From: Rhodanobacter sp.
GTDB lineage: Bacteria; Pseudomonadota; Gammaproteobacteria; Xanthomonadales; Rhodanobacteraceae
Direction of reading: 5' to 3'
Assembly: GCA_030148505.1 (NCBI GenBank)
Contig: JASBTI010000036.1
Coordinates: 1 to 64,000, forward strand
Length of the DNA: 64,000 nt
The notes beneath the pieces are model-generated. The model searched no databases. It worked only from the letters and a program-made list of their open reading frames with translations, and was not told the origin of the DNA. The position numbers and the translations under genes were made by a program. Every line of letters starts with the position of its first letter. Position 1 is the stretch's first letter. This document shows, one piece after another, positions 34,143-43,960 of the stretch.

Positions 34143-36116
34143 TCAAGGGTTGACCAACCGCTCAGCCAGACCGGAATAACGCCGGGTGCGTTGGCGGCTG
34201 GCGTGCGCTATAACCGTCTGGCTGCCCAGCAGGCTGAACCAGCGGCGTGCTCGCGTGATGCCGGTATAGAGCAGCTCGCGGGTGAGCAAGAGGTTGGCCT
34301 CTGCCGGCAGGATCAACGCGGTGTGCTCGAATTCCGAACCCTGCGATTTGTGCACTGTCATTGCATAGGTGGTGGTCACTTCGCCCAGACGCGAAGGCAG
34401 CACCTGGCGGACGCGCGCACCGCCGCTTGAGCCCGGTATAGGATGGACCATAAACGCGACGACCAGGCGCATCCGTCCCGCCTCGTCGGGCAGTCGCAGG
34501 CAGATACCGACGTCGCCGTTGGTCAGCCCGAGGCTGTAGTCGTTGCGGGTCACCATGACCGGACGGCCCTCATACCAGCCCACACTGCTCTCGATCAGCC
34601 CGCGCGCATGCAGGGCTTCGGCGATCAGCCGGTTTAGGCCGTCCACGCCGTAAGGGCCGTGGCGCAGCGCGCACAACAGCTGAAAGTGATTGAAGGCGAG
34701 CAGTACGTCGCAGGCCCAGTCATCGTGGGCGCTGCCATGGCGGGTAACCTCCGGGCGTTGTTGCAACCGTTCCAGATAGTGTCGGTAACCACATGGCGCT
34801 GCCTTTCCGTCCTGGTGGCCGAAGTGTTCGCCACCGCCGTCAATGGCCAGCTCGGCAAGCTGCTCGCGGCTGGCGGCCGGCAACCAGGCGAGGTCTTTCG
34901 ACGAGCTGCCGAGCAGGTTTTGCAACCGCGCGATATCGCCGGCATTGACGGCATGGGCCAGTCGGCCTATGCCGCTATCGGCGCCGAAGCGGTGGCTGTG
35001 TCGCAGCATCGCGACTTGCTGATCGAGCGGCTGCGCGTCGTCGCCGGCAAAGTCATCGATGTCGCCGCCGGTGGTGGCCTTCAGCCAGTCGGCCGTGGCC
35101 ATGCTGTAGTGGCCCGCTTCGGCGCGCCGACAGAGGTCGCCGAGCACGGCGCCGGCTTCCACGGAAGAGAGCTGGTCCTTGTCGCCCAGAAGAATCAAGC
35201 GCGCCGAAGCGGGCAGCGCGGCGAGCACTGCAGACATCATTTCCAGATCGATCATCGAGGCTTCGTCAACTACCAGCACATCAAGATGCAGCGGATTGCT
35301 GCGGTCATGGTGGAAGCGCCGCGTCTCGGGACGAGCGCCCAGCAATCGGTGCAGGGTGACGACCTCGGCAGGGATTGCACGACGCACGCTCTCTTCCACG
35401 TCGAGGCGGGCGAGCTGGTTGGCGATCGAGGTATTCAGACGCGCAGCGGCCTTGCCGGTAGGAGCGGCCAGACGGATGCGCAGTGGGCGCGCATGCTCTC
35501 GCAGGTGCAGCGTCTGCAGCAGGCCCAGCAAGCGCACCACGGTGGTGGTCTTGCCGGTACCGGGCCCGCCGGTGATGACGGTAAAACCGCTGCGTGAGGC
35601 CAGCGCGCAGGCGATTTTCGGCCAGTCCGGTCCAGCCTTGCCCCTGGCGGGGAACAGTCGCGAAAGTTCCTCGGCCAGGTTGTCGGGCACCGGCAGGGCT
35701 TGTCCGAGCCGCGCGCTAATGGCCTGGGCTACCATGCGCTCGTGGTTCCAGTAGCGGCGCAGGTGTAGCCGTACACCGTCACGCACCAGCGGTGCCGGCA
35801 GCGGCATACCATCATCGCCATCGGCGACGAGGGTGCAGCCCGTCAGCAGGCGCGGGCGCTCGGTGACGCTACGCAGCAGCTTGCGCCAGCTCGCGGGCCA
35901 CTCCTGTTCGTCAGCCAGGGTGGGGAGGAGTTCCAGGTCCAGGCACAGGTGGCCGTCGGCCAGCTGCCGACTGAGCAGCGCGGCCAACCACAACACCGGT
36001 GCCGCTGCCATCGGATCGCGCTCGCCGAGAAAGCGTGCCAATGCCACATCCAGTGGGCGCAGCCGCTGTTGCGCAACGGACTGGTCGAGCAACGCGAATA
36101 GCGCCTCGCGGGTCAT
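34143..36116 (-). CDS. recD: RecBCD enzyme subunit RecD
   Basis: 657 residues, slightly longer than E. coli RecD. 5'-3' SF1B helicase of the RecBCD complex that resects double-strand breaks and degrades foreign linear DNA. Walker A GGPGTGKTTTVVRLL lies at about 185-199, then VDEASMIDLEMM (Walker B), GDKDQLSSVEAGAVLGD, and the C-terminal TVHKSQGSEFEHTALIL and TRELLYTGITRAR motifs V-VI. The ATG overlaps the recB stop as ATGA. Confidence 0.96.
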   Translation of the reverse strand: MTREALFALLDQSVAQQRLRPLDVALARFLGERDPMAAAPVLWLAALLSRQLADGHLCLDLELLPTLADEQEWPASWRKLLRSVTERPRLLTGCTLVADGDDGMPLPAPLVRDGVRLHLRRYWNHERMVAQAISARLGQALPVPDNLAEELSRLFPARGKAGPDWPKIACALASRSGFTVITGGPGTGKTTTVVRLLGLLQTLHLREHARPLRIRLAAPTGKAAARLNTSIANQLARLDVEESVRRAIPAEVVTLHRLLGARPETRRFHHDRSNPLHLDVLVVDEASMIDLEMMSAVLAALPASARLILLGDKDQLSSVEAGAVLGDLCRRAEAGHYSMATADWLKATTGGDIDDFAGDDAQPLDQQVAMLRHSHRFGADSGIGRLAHAVNAGDIARLQNLLGSSSKDLAWLPAASREQLAELAIDGGGEHFGHQDGKAAPCGYRHYLERLQQRPEVTRHGSAHDDWACDVLLAFNHFQLLCALRHGPYGVDGLNRLIAEALHARGLIESSVGWYEGRPVMVTRNDYSLGLTNGDVGICLRLPDEAGRMRLVVAFMVHPIPGSSGGARVRQVLPSRLGEVTTTYAMTVHKSQGSEFEHTALILPAEANLLLTRELLYTGITRARRWFSLLGSQTVIAHASRQRTRRYSGLAERLVNP

Positions 36117-39100
36117 GCCACGTCTCCTTCGGCAAACAGGCGGTCCATCGCCTCAATCAGTGGCCGCGGCAGGCGCTCGCGATGTACTCCGCGACCCTCG
36201 GCATCGACGCCGCGCAAGTAGAGGTAGAGCACACCGCCCATGTGGTAGTCGTAGTCGTAGCCGGGCAGGCGGGCGCGCAATTGCCGGTGCAGGGCCAGTG
36301 TGTAGATCGCGTACTGCAGGTCGTAACGACTGTGCCTTACCGAGGCGTCCATCGCCTCGGGGGTGTAAGCGCGCGCGTCAGGTCCCAGCCAGTTCGACTT
36401 GTAGTCGACAACGTAAAAACGGCCATCGTGCTCGACCACCAGGTCGATGAAGCCCTTCAACATGCCGTTGATGCGGTCCGGCAGCAGGGCTGGCCGTGGA
36501 CGTGCGTCCAAGGTCTGTGCGGTCACCAGCCGGTCCAGTACCAAGGTGTCGACGTGCGTCGCCTCGAACCAGAACTCCAGCTCGGCGCGACAGCGATCGG
36601 CATCGGCAAGACTCACCCGCCTGCCGTCGGACAGCGGCAGCGGAGTGCGCAGGAAGGCGGGAATCCATGTACTCAATCCATCGGCATGCGCCTGCCAGCC
36701 GCGACGCTGGCAGCGACGTTCGACCCGAGCCAGCAGCGTCTGCGGTGCCTCGGCGGTTGCGGCGAAGCCCTCGTCCGCGGCCCACTCCAGCAGATCGTGC
36801 AGGAAGGTGCCGGCCTCGGCGCCGCGCGGAAAACCGTGGATACCTGCCGCTGGCGTCGAGACAGCGGCAACCGCGCCGCGGCTCTCGGCCATCATCTCGG
36901 TCAGTACGTCCTGCTGCGGGGTGTCCGGTGCGCTGTGTCGTGGCGCCTCGTCGTCGCTGACCACGCGCAGCGCGCTGTAGCTTGCGATCCACCACGGCTC
37001 GATCGGGGTGCCTTGGTAGTGGCGTGCCGGTTGCTGCGCGGGCTTGGCGTAGCGGGATCGATAGCGGGCGCGATCGGGCTCCCCGGACAACGCGACAATA
37101 TGGACGTCAGGATGGCCTTCGGCAAGTTCCTGGAGTTGCGATGCGAGTGCGCCATCGTCGAGCGGCGCGCTGCCGTTGAGCACGTAGCCGAATGCGGACT
37201 TGTGCAGACCTGAGGTCTTTTTCTGGCCATCCTTGAGGTTGGCCACGCCCAGCCAGCAGGTATGCTGGGCGCGGGTCATCGCCACGTAGAACAGGCGCAG
37301 GTCTTCCTGCAACCGTTCGCGATCGGCGCGTTGGCGGGTCTGGTCCGAGGGTTGCAGGTCGAGGGTGGCTTCACCGTCGTCGTCGTGAAGGACGAAGCTG
37401 TCGGCGATTTTTGTCTCACGCATGGTGCACGCGAAAGGCAGCAGCACCAGCGGATATTCCAGTCCCTTGGCCTTGTGGATGGTAATCACCTGGATCAGCG
37501 CGGCCTCACTTTCCAGTCGCACGATTTTCTCATCGGCGGTGTCGGCATGCGGGTCGTTGGCCTGGACAATCTGGCTGGCGAGGTGACGCAACAAGGCGTG
37601 TTCGCCGTCCACCGTAGCGGCAGCCTGCTGCAGCAGTTCGGCCAGGTGCAGCAGGTTGGTTAGTGCGCGTTCGCCGTGGTCGCGGGCGAGCAGTCGTGCA
37701 GGCAGGTCGAACAGGTGCAGCAGTTCGTGCAGCATCGCCAGCACGCCCTGCTTCAGCCAGCGTTCGTGCAGCTGACGGAACCGTTCCCCCATCGCCTCCC
37801 AGTGGTCTTCGTCGCGACTGAGCCGGTCTAGTGCGGCGTAGTCCTGGCCCAGTGTGGCAGTCGCCAGTGCCGCACGCATCGCGCGATCAGAACCAGGCTC
37901 GGCGCAGGCATGCAGCCAAAGCAGAAGGTCGCTGGCTTCAGCCGATGCGTACACGGAATCACGATCGGACAGATAGACGCTGGCCAGCCCGCGCGCCTGC
38001 AGCGCCTGGCGCATGCCGTCAGCCTCGGTGCCGCTGCGGACCAGGATGGCGACGTCACCGGGTGTCAGCGGGCGGAAAGCTCCCCGGTCATTGGCAAAGC
38101 CACAGGTGCCGTGTTGCGCGGCGTCGAGCAGCTTGGTCAGCCACGCGGCAGCATGGTGGGCCAGCCGCCCCTGGTAGGCGGCCTTGCTGATCGGCTCGCG
38201 CTCGCCCAGATGAGCCAGCTGTAGCGCCGGCAATGGCTCGCCATTGAGTAGCAGACGCTCACTGCGACCGCTGGCTTTGACCGGCAGGAACCGCAGCGCG
38301 TTGTCGCCCTTGCCGAAGGCGAACGCCCCCTCGGGGTGCTGCTCGGCATGTGCGAATACACGGTTCACCGCGTTGATCAGGGCCGGGGTGGAACGGTAGT
38401 TGGTATCCAGCGTCCAAGTGGGTGCCTCGATACGGCGGCGTGCCTGCAGATAGGTGTGGATGTCGGCGCCGCGGAAACCGTAGATCGCCTGCTTGGGGTC
38501 ACCAATCAACAGCAGGCCGGTGTCCGCGCGATCGGCGTAGATGCGTTGGAATATGCGCCACTGCAGCGAGTCGGTGTCCTGGAATTCATCGATCAGCGCC
38601 ACCGGGTATTGCCGCGCGATGGTGTGGGCTAGCCGCTCGCCGGTGGTGCCGTACAGCGCCTGTTCGAGCCGCTTGAGCATGTCGTCGTAACCCATTTGCG
38701 CGAGGCGCTGCTTCGCCGCATCCCGTCGTGCGGCAATCCACGGCAGCGCATGGGCGAGGATCAGCGGACGCAGCGGCGGCATGCCGTCGATGAGCTCGAG
38801 CAGGTGATCCATCTGCGCGAACGCGGGGTGTTCGGGCGTCACGCCGTTTCTGTTGGTCGACCGGCTGAGCTTGCTTTGGGAGACCCGTTCTATCACCGCG
38901 CGATCCGGTCGCGCGCCGCCGTCGACCCAGGCGGCGAGTTCGGCCAGATCGCGGTCGAGTTTATCCACCGTATAGGTGCGGCCGTTGAGGGCCTTCGCCT
39001 GCAGCGCTTGGCGCAGCATCGCGGCGATTGCGGGGGCATCGTCGCGCCAGCCCTCGCGTGTCACGGCCTCGGCCTCGCGCAGCGGGGCGAACTGCCGCGT

Positions 39101-39772
39101 CAGCATGCAGGCGATGTTGTCGACGTGCGGCAGCGCACGGCCATCCACGCGCAGCTGTTTCGGTGCCGTGCGCAGCAAGGGCGTCACCGCCTTCTGCAGT
39201 GCGTCCGGACTTGGCCAGAGCGCTGTGATCCGCTCGGCATCGCTGCGATCGAGCGCGAAAAAATGCTGGCGCCAGTAGTCGCGCACGGCTTCGCCCAGCA
39301 GTGCGCCTTCATCGCTGCTGACGTTTTGCACGAACGGGTGGCCGCTGTCGAAGGCGTGTTGAGCCAGCATGCGCTGGCTCCAGCCATGGATGGTGTGCAC
39401 GGCGGCTTCGTCCATCCACTGCGCGGCCAGTTCCAGCTGACGCGCCGCCAGCGCACGTGCATCGGCGTCGGGGCAGGCGTCGATCAGCGCGGCCAGATAG
39501 TCGTCAGGCATGCGTTGTCCGCGAAACGCCTCGGCGGCTTCGGCCAGGCGCATACGGATGCGTTCACGCAATTCCGCCGTCGCGGCCTTGGTGAAGGTCA
39601 CCACCAGGATCTGCGGTGGCAGCAGCGGCGTGCCGCCATCGTAGCGACCCAGTACCAGGCGCAGGTACAGCGCGGCAATGGTCCAGGTCTTGCCGGTACC
39701 GGCGCTGGCCTCGATCAGGCGCAGGCCCTGCAGCGGCAGGCTCAGCGGTTGCAGTGTGGCAGCCGTCGTCAT
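36113..39772 (-). CDS. recB: RecBCD enzyme subunit RecB
   Basis: 1219 residues from the ATG at 39772, which overlaps the recC stop as ATGA; the frame to 39826 is not needed. 3'-5' helicase and nuclease subunit. Walker A EASAGTGKTWTIAALYLRL lies near residues 19-37, LIDEFQDTDSLQWRIF is motif II, GDPKQAIYGFRGADI is motif III and TIHKAKGLEYPLVLLPF is motif V. The C-terminal nuclease domain has LKGFIDLVVEHDGRFYVVD followed by YKSN, giving the catalytic Asp-Asp-Lys triad. The recC-recB-recD order is uninterrupted (no ptrA). Confidence 0.96.
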   Translation of the reverse strand: MTTAATLQPLSLPLQGLRLIEASAGTGKTWTIAALYLRLVLGRYDGGTPLLPPQILVVTFTKAATAELRERIRMRLAEAAEAFRGQRMPDDYLAALIDACPDADARALAARQLELAAQWMDEAAVHTIHGWSQRMLAQHAFDSGHPFVQNVSSDEGALLGEAVRDYWRQHFFALDRSDAERITALWPSPDALQKAVTPLLRTAPKQLRVDGRALPHVDNIACMLTRQFAPLREAEAVTREGWRDDAPAIAAMLRQALQAKALNGRTYTVDKLDRDLAELAAWVDGGARPDRAVIERVSQSKLSRSTNRNGVTPEHPAFAQMDHLLELIDGMPPLRPLILAHALPWIAARRDAAKQRLAQMGYDDMLKRLEQALYGTTGERLAHTIARQYPVALIDEFQDTDSLQWRIFQRIYADRADTGLLLIGDPKQAIYGFRGADIHTYLQARRRIEAPTWTLDTNYRSTPALINAVNRVFAHAEQHPEGAFAFGKGDNALRFLPVKASGRSERLLLNGEPLPALQLAHLGEREPISKAAYQGRLAHHAAAWLTKLLDAAQHGTCGFANDRGAFRPLTPGDVAILVRSGTEADGMRQALQARGLASVYLSDRDSVYASAEASDLLLWLHACAEPGSDRAMRAALATATLGQDYAALDRLSRDEDHWEAMGERFRQLHERWLKQGVLAMLHELLHLFDLPARLLARDHGERALTNLLHLAELLQQAAATVDGEHALLRHLASQIVQANDPHADTADEKIVRLESEAALIQVITIHKAKGLEYPLVLLPFACTMRETKIADSFVLHDDDGEATLDLQPSDQTRQRADRERLQEDLRLFYVAMTRAQHTCWLGVANLKDGQKKTSGLHKSAFGYVLNGSAPLDDGALASQLQELAEGHPDVHIVALSGEPDRARYRSRYAKPAQQPARHYQGTPIEPWWIASYSALRVVSDDEAPRHSAPDTPQQDVLTEMMAESRGAVAAVSTPAAGIHGFPRGAEAGTFLHDLLEWAADEGFAATAEAPQTLLARVERRCQRRGWQAHADGLSTWIPAFLRTPLPLSDGRRVSLADADRCRAELEFWFEATHVDTLVLDRLVTAQTLDARPRPALLPDRINGMLKGFIDLVVEHDGRFYVVDYKSNWLGPDARAYTPEAMDASVRHSRYDLQYAIYTLALHRQLRARLPGYDYDYHMGGVLYLYLRGVDAEGRGVHRERLPRPLIEAMDRLFAEGDVA

Positions 39773-42700
39773 GCCGCGCCCTCCGGCAGGATCGCCTGCG
39801 GCAGTGGCTCGTAGAGCGGCAGCCATGACTCGAAGCCCGCCTGACGCATGTCGTCGAATGCAGGCCAGGCGCGTGCGAGATAGGCGTCCTGCTGGCGTTC
39901 ACCCCGCGCATGGCCGTAGTCGCTGCCGTCATAGCTGAGCGCGGCGGCCGACATCGGGTCCTTGTCCGCGCCGGCGGTGGTGATCCATGCGAAGGCGGTC
40001 CGGCGGGCGATCGGCAGCGGCGCCTGCATGCCCTGGCGCAGCGCATCGAGCAAGGCATCGAGCAGGTCGCCGGCCGCGGCACGCGACAGGGCAGTGAAGA
40101 TCGGTTGCGCATCGATGCCGACCAGCTGGGTCTGCATCGCCAGCCCGTTGGCATTGGCCAGCAGATGGGTGACCCAGGCGTGGGTGAGTTTGTCGAAACG
40201 CAGCACGCCGGCCTTGTCGCGCAATGCGCCGTTGACCAGTTCCAGTCGCCGGCGCCGGCCGTTGCCGTCGTGGCGCAGATCGGTCAGCCAGTCCTCTACC
40301 AGCAGGTCACCGTGAGCGTGGCGCAGCTCGAACTTGTCCTCGTGCGTCCGCCACTCCTGGCAGGCCTGCTGCCACAGCCTGGCCAGCCCGTGCGCCTGCG
40401 CGGCGATGCTTTCCTGCAGCGCGGCGCCGAAACCGCCCGGCGGCAGCAGGCCTTCCTCGCCGAGCCGCTGTACCGCGGTGGCCATACGCTGTTCCTGCAC
40501 CGTGTTGCCGTCGGGGTCGAGTGCGGCACGCAGGACACGGCGCACGGCCTCGTAACGTTGCAGGCCATCGATCGCGAACGGCTCGTCGTTCAGCGCCTCG
40601 TTTTCGCTCTCGCGAAAGTAGACCTTCAGCCGCTGGTTGAAGAAGTAGGCTACCGGCTTGGCCAGAAAGCGCTGCAACTGGCCCAGGCTCAGCGCGGTGT
40701 CCGGTATCCAGGGCTCGAGTGCTGCATGGTCGCCGGGGCCTGCGCCGGCGCGGTGGGCTTGCTGCCACTCGCGAGCGTAGGTGAACACGCGCACATCGTG
40801 GCCGGTTTCGAAGTAGCGGCGGCTGAAGGGCTGCAGCGGGTAGTCGGTGGTCAGTACCTCGAGCAGGTGCTGGCCGGCATCGGGCGCATCCGCCGCCTCG
40901 TCGGCACGGTGCCAGCCGGCGGCGAGGTAGTCGCGGAGTTGGCCGACCAGTACCGAGGGCGGCAGCTCGCTGTTGTCGCGTGCGCTGCGGCCGACCCAGC
41001 TGATATGCAGCGCATCGCGTGCCGACAGCAGCGCTTCGAGGAACAGGTAGCGGTCATCCTCGCGGCGCGAGCGGTCACCGGGACGGTGGTGCCCGGGCTG
41101 TGCCATCAAGTCGAAGTCGGAGGACATCTGTCGACGCGGGTAGTCGCCGTCGTTCATGCCGAGCAGGCAGACCACGCGGAACGGAATCGCCCGCATCGGC
41201 ATCAGCGTACCGAAACTTACCGCGCCGCCCATGAAACGTTGCGACAGCCGGCTTTCGTCGATCGCCTGCAGCCAGTGTTCGCGCACCACGGCGAGCGGAA
41301 TCGGTTCGTCGAAGGCACCTTCGTCACAGGCTTCCATCCAGGCGTCCAGCGCGTCGTGCAGACGGCTCAGGCGCAGCGCGTCCTCGCTGTCTTCGTTGTC
41401 GAAAAAACCGTCCAGCAGCGCGTGGAGGCGCTCGACCCAGATGCCGGGCGTAGTCGGTGTGCCAAGCAGTTGCCAGTAGTGGTCCAGCTGATCAATCAGG
41501 GTGCTCAGCGGCCCGAGCAGGGCAGCATCGAGGCCGCCGACTTCGGCATACGGCGCGATGCCGTCCAGTGTCCCACCGTCGCCCACTGCGTAGCCGAGCA
41601 GCATGCGGCGCAGGCCGAAGCGCCAGCTGTTCTGTTCCAGCGGGGGTAGGTCGAGGCTGCGTTTCTGCGCGCCGTCCAGGCCCCAGCGGATGCCTGCGCC
41701 CTCGATCCAGCGCCGCAGGATCGGCAGGCTGTCCTCATCCAGGTCGAAGCGGCAGCGCAGCGCGGGTACGTCGAGCAAGTCGAGCACATCGCTCACCGCA
41801 AAGCGCGACTCAGGCAATGCCAGCAGATGGGAAAGGGCCACGATCAGCGGTGCGCTGGTGCGCGCCGACTGGTCGGCCACGCTATAGGGAAGGTGGCGTG
41901 GATCGTCCGCTGGCAGATGGCCGAAGACCGCCTGCACGTGAGGGGCGTAGGTCTGGATATCCGGCACCATCACGATCACGTCGCGCGGGGCCAGCGGGTG
42001 GCCATCGCGCGCGGATTGTTCGAACAAGGCCAGCAGCTGGTCGTGCAGCACTTCCACCTCGCGTTGCGGGCTGTGCGCCACATGGAAGCGCAGCGAGACG
42101 TCGTCGGTACTGCATGGGCGTCGCTGTGACGGTTTGGCCGGCAACGGCTGCAGATCCAGCACAGCTTGCTGCATCTGCCGCAGCAAACCCTCGCCTTCCA
42201 CGTCCTGAAATAGGTCGATGCTGCGGCCGATTGCGGCGAACTGGTTTCGATACCGTTCGGGCTGGTCGAAGCTGTCGAGCAGGCGGATGTAGTCGCGGCC
42301 CTGTTTGCCCCACGCCGCCAGCAGCGGGTTGGCGTGCAGGTGCAGCTCCTCGTAGCGTGGCAGCATGGGCAGGCCCGGCTTGTCAGCGTGGCGTCGATGC
42401 TCGGCACGCAGCAGTTCGCGATCCTCGATGATGTCGGCCCAGTAGTGCCGGCAGGGGTTGGCTACCACCAGCAGCACCTGGCTGAAGCGTGCCATGGCGG
42501 TCAGTGCTTCCAGTGTCTGCTGCGGCAGGGAGGACATGCCGAACACCACGATGCGCCGCGGCAGCGTCGCCGGCCGTTCGGCGAGTTCGCCGATCCGCGT
42601 GACGAAGGCACGATGTACGGCGGCGCGGTGATGCGCGCTTTTCGCGGCGCCGATGTCTGCCAGCAGCAGGCGCCACAGCAGCGGCTGCCAGTGCTGGTTG

Positions 42701-43293
42701 GCGTTGATCGGCGTGGCGCGGCTACGCAGGTCGTCGCGCAAGACATCGCGGCCATGCTCCCAGTCGTCCAGCCAGTCGGCACGATACACCTGGTACTGGT
42801 CGAACAGATCGGCGATCTGCATGGCCAGCTGATAGTGCCGTAGCCAATCGGTGCGCTGTTCTTCGCCGGGCGCGATACCCGCATGCAGGAAGTCGCGCAA
42901 CGGTGCGAAACCCTTGTCGTCCAGGTGTTGTGGGATAAGCCGCAGTAGCCGCCACGCCAGTCGCGATTTGTCGAACGGCGAGGTAGTGGCTACCGCATCA
43001 CGGCCCAGTACGGCGCGGTAGGCGGTCCACAGAAACCGCCCCGGCAGTTGTACCTTGATCGCCGCGCTGATGCCCAGGCCGCCCTCGGCAGGCGAGCGTG
43101 CCAGAGCAAGCTTCAGCCACTGCGCGATACCGTTGCTTTGTACCAGCGTCAGCTCATCTTCCAGCGGCTGCAGTGGCGCACGTGCCAGCCAGGCGGCGAG
43201 CAGATCGCGCAAGTCCTCGAGGCGGTTGCCGTGCAACACCATCAGGCCTGGCTCAATCGGTTCGGTTTGCGTGGAGGGCGGGGAGGAGGTCAC
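39769..43293 (-). CDS. recC: RecBCD enzyme subunit RecC
   Basis: 1174 residues from a GTG at 43293, an uncertain start: homology to RecC begins at MVLHGNRLEDLRDLLAAW (ATG at 43242), and an ATG at 43413 is also in frame. RecC is the Chi-scanning subunit, with an inactive helicase/nuclease fold. Seen: LVQSNGIAQWLKLALA near the N-terminus, VVFGMSSLPQQTLEAL, RVVCLLGMNDGDYPRR and LGQLQRFLAKPVAYFFNQRL in the C-terminal half. First gene of the minus-strand recCBD operon. Confidence 0.94.
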   Translation of the reverse strand: MTSSPPSTQTEPIEPGLMVLHGNRLEDLRDLLAAWLARAPLQPLEDELTLVQSNGIAQWLKLALARSPAEGGLGISAAIKVQLPGRFLWTAYRAVLGRDAVATTSPFDKSRLAWRLLRLIPQHLDDKGFAPLRDFLHAGIAPGEEQRTDWLRHYQLAMQIADLFDQYQVYRADWLDDWEHGRDVLRDDLRSRATPINANQHWQPLLWRLLLADIGAAKSAHHRAAVHRAFVTRIGELAERPATLPRRIVVFGMSSLPQQTLEALTAMARFSQVLLVVANPCRHYWADIIEDRELLRAEHRRHADKPGLPMLPRYEELHLHANPLLAAWGKQGRDYIRLLDSFDQPERYRNQFAAIGRSIDLFQDVEGEGLLRQMQQAVLDLQPLPAKPSQRRPCSTDDVSLRFHVAHSPQREVEVLHDQLLALFEQSARDGHPLAPRDVIVMVPDIQTYAPHVQAVFGHLPADDPRHLPYSVADQSARTSAPLIVALSHLLALPESRFAVSDVLDLLDVPALRCRFDLDEDSLPILRRWIEGAGIRWGLDGAQKRSLDLPPLEQNSWRFGLRRMLLGYAVGDGGTLDGIAPYAEVGGLDAALLGPLSTLIDQLDHYWQLLGTPTTPGIWVERLHALLDGFFDNEDSEDALRLSRLHDALDAWMEACDEGAFDEPIPLAVVREHWLQAIDESRLSQRFMGGAVSFGTLMPMRAIPFRVVCLLGMNDGDYPRRQMSSDFDLMAQPGHHRPGDRSRREDDRYLFLEALLSARDALHISWVGRSARDNSELPPSVLVGQLRDYLAAGWHRADEAADAPDAGQHLLEVLTTDYPLQPFSRRYFETGHDVRVFTYAREWQQAHRAGAGPGDHAALEPWIPDTALSLGQLQRFLAKPVAYFFNQRLKVYFRESENEALNDEPFAIDGLQRYEAVRRVLRAALDPDGNTVQEQRMATAVQRLGEEGLLPPGGFGAALQESIAAQAHGLARLWQQACQEWRTHEDKFELRHAHGDLLVEDWLTDLRHDGNGRRRRLELVNGALRDKAGVLRFDKLTHAWVTHLLANANGLAMQTQLVGIDAQPIFTALSRAAAGDLLDALLDALRQGMQAPLPIARRTAFAWITTAGADKDPMSAAALSYDGSDYGHARGERQQDAYLARAWPAFDDMRQAGFESWLPLYEPLPQAILPEGAA

Positions 43294-43960
43294 CGTGGCT
43301 TGAACTCGTGGATGCTCATGGGCTGATTGTCTCCGAGTCCGCGGCGATTGTCGTTGCAGGATGACCGCAAATGCTCTCAGCACGAGCGACGCCGCAACCC
43401 GCAGAGGATGCATTGGCCAAAATGTGGTCTTGACACCGGCGGTGTTGATTTCGTGAAGGTGATCAGGGGCACGACGCCTCCGTCACATAATCTGCGTCTG
43501 TGCACGCGGATGCTTTATGGTAGGGGGCCATTCAGGCCGCGAAAGCTGCCTGCCAGCTCCCGGATGGGATCATCGAAGGACGTCGGGAGTGGACAGAAAA
43601 GTCGAGGCGCTCCGGATCCGACATGCCAGCGGGTCAGCCACGGGGTGACCAAAAATGCTGATACTGACGGTTGGTGGTCAGTCGGCCGATGGTCCGATGC
43701 CGGCCCGGTATACGTTACAGGCTGGCTTGCGGCAACTTTGGAGTGATGGCGCGATTATTGCGTGAATCGACGTTGGAGGCTTGACCATAACCGTTCCGTA
43801 GCTCAATACACGTTGTTCCCCGGTTGACCTCAGTCATCAATGTGATGGTTACCGCCCGCGGGCGGGCATTGGATTGAGGGGACCGGGGCCGCATTGATTG
43901 TGGGAATGGCTTGAAATGGCTTGCCACTACGGGCATTGGTCGTTCTGGAAAGGGTCTGGG
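43294..43960. other. Intergenic stretch between divergent recC and the c-di-GMP genes
   Basis: No recognisable gene. The 139-codon frame at 43327-43746 has no family character. A GC palindrome CGCCCGCGGGCG lies near 43855-43866, about 100 nt upstream of the next start, and could be an operator or a hairpin in the leader. Promoters for both flanking operons are expected here. Confidence 0.45.

Noticed and set aside
43327-43746. 139-codon frame in the recC upstream gap
   Set aside because: No ribosome binding site or family pattern, and it overlaps the recC start region.
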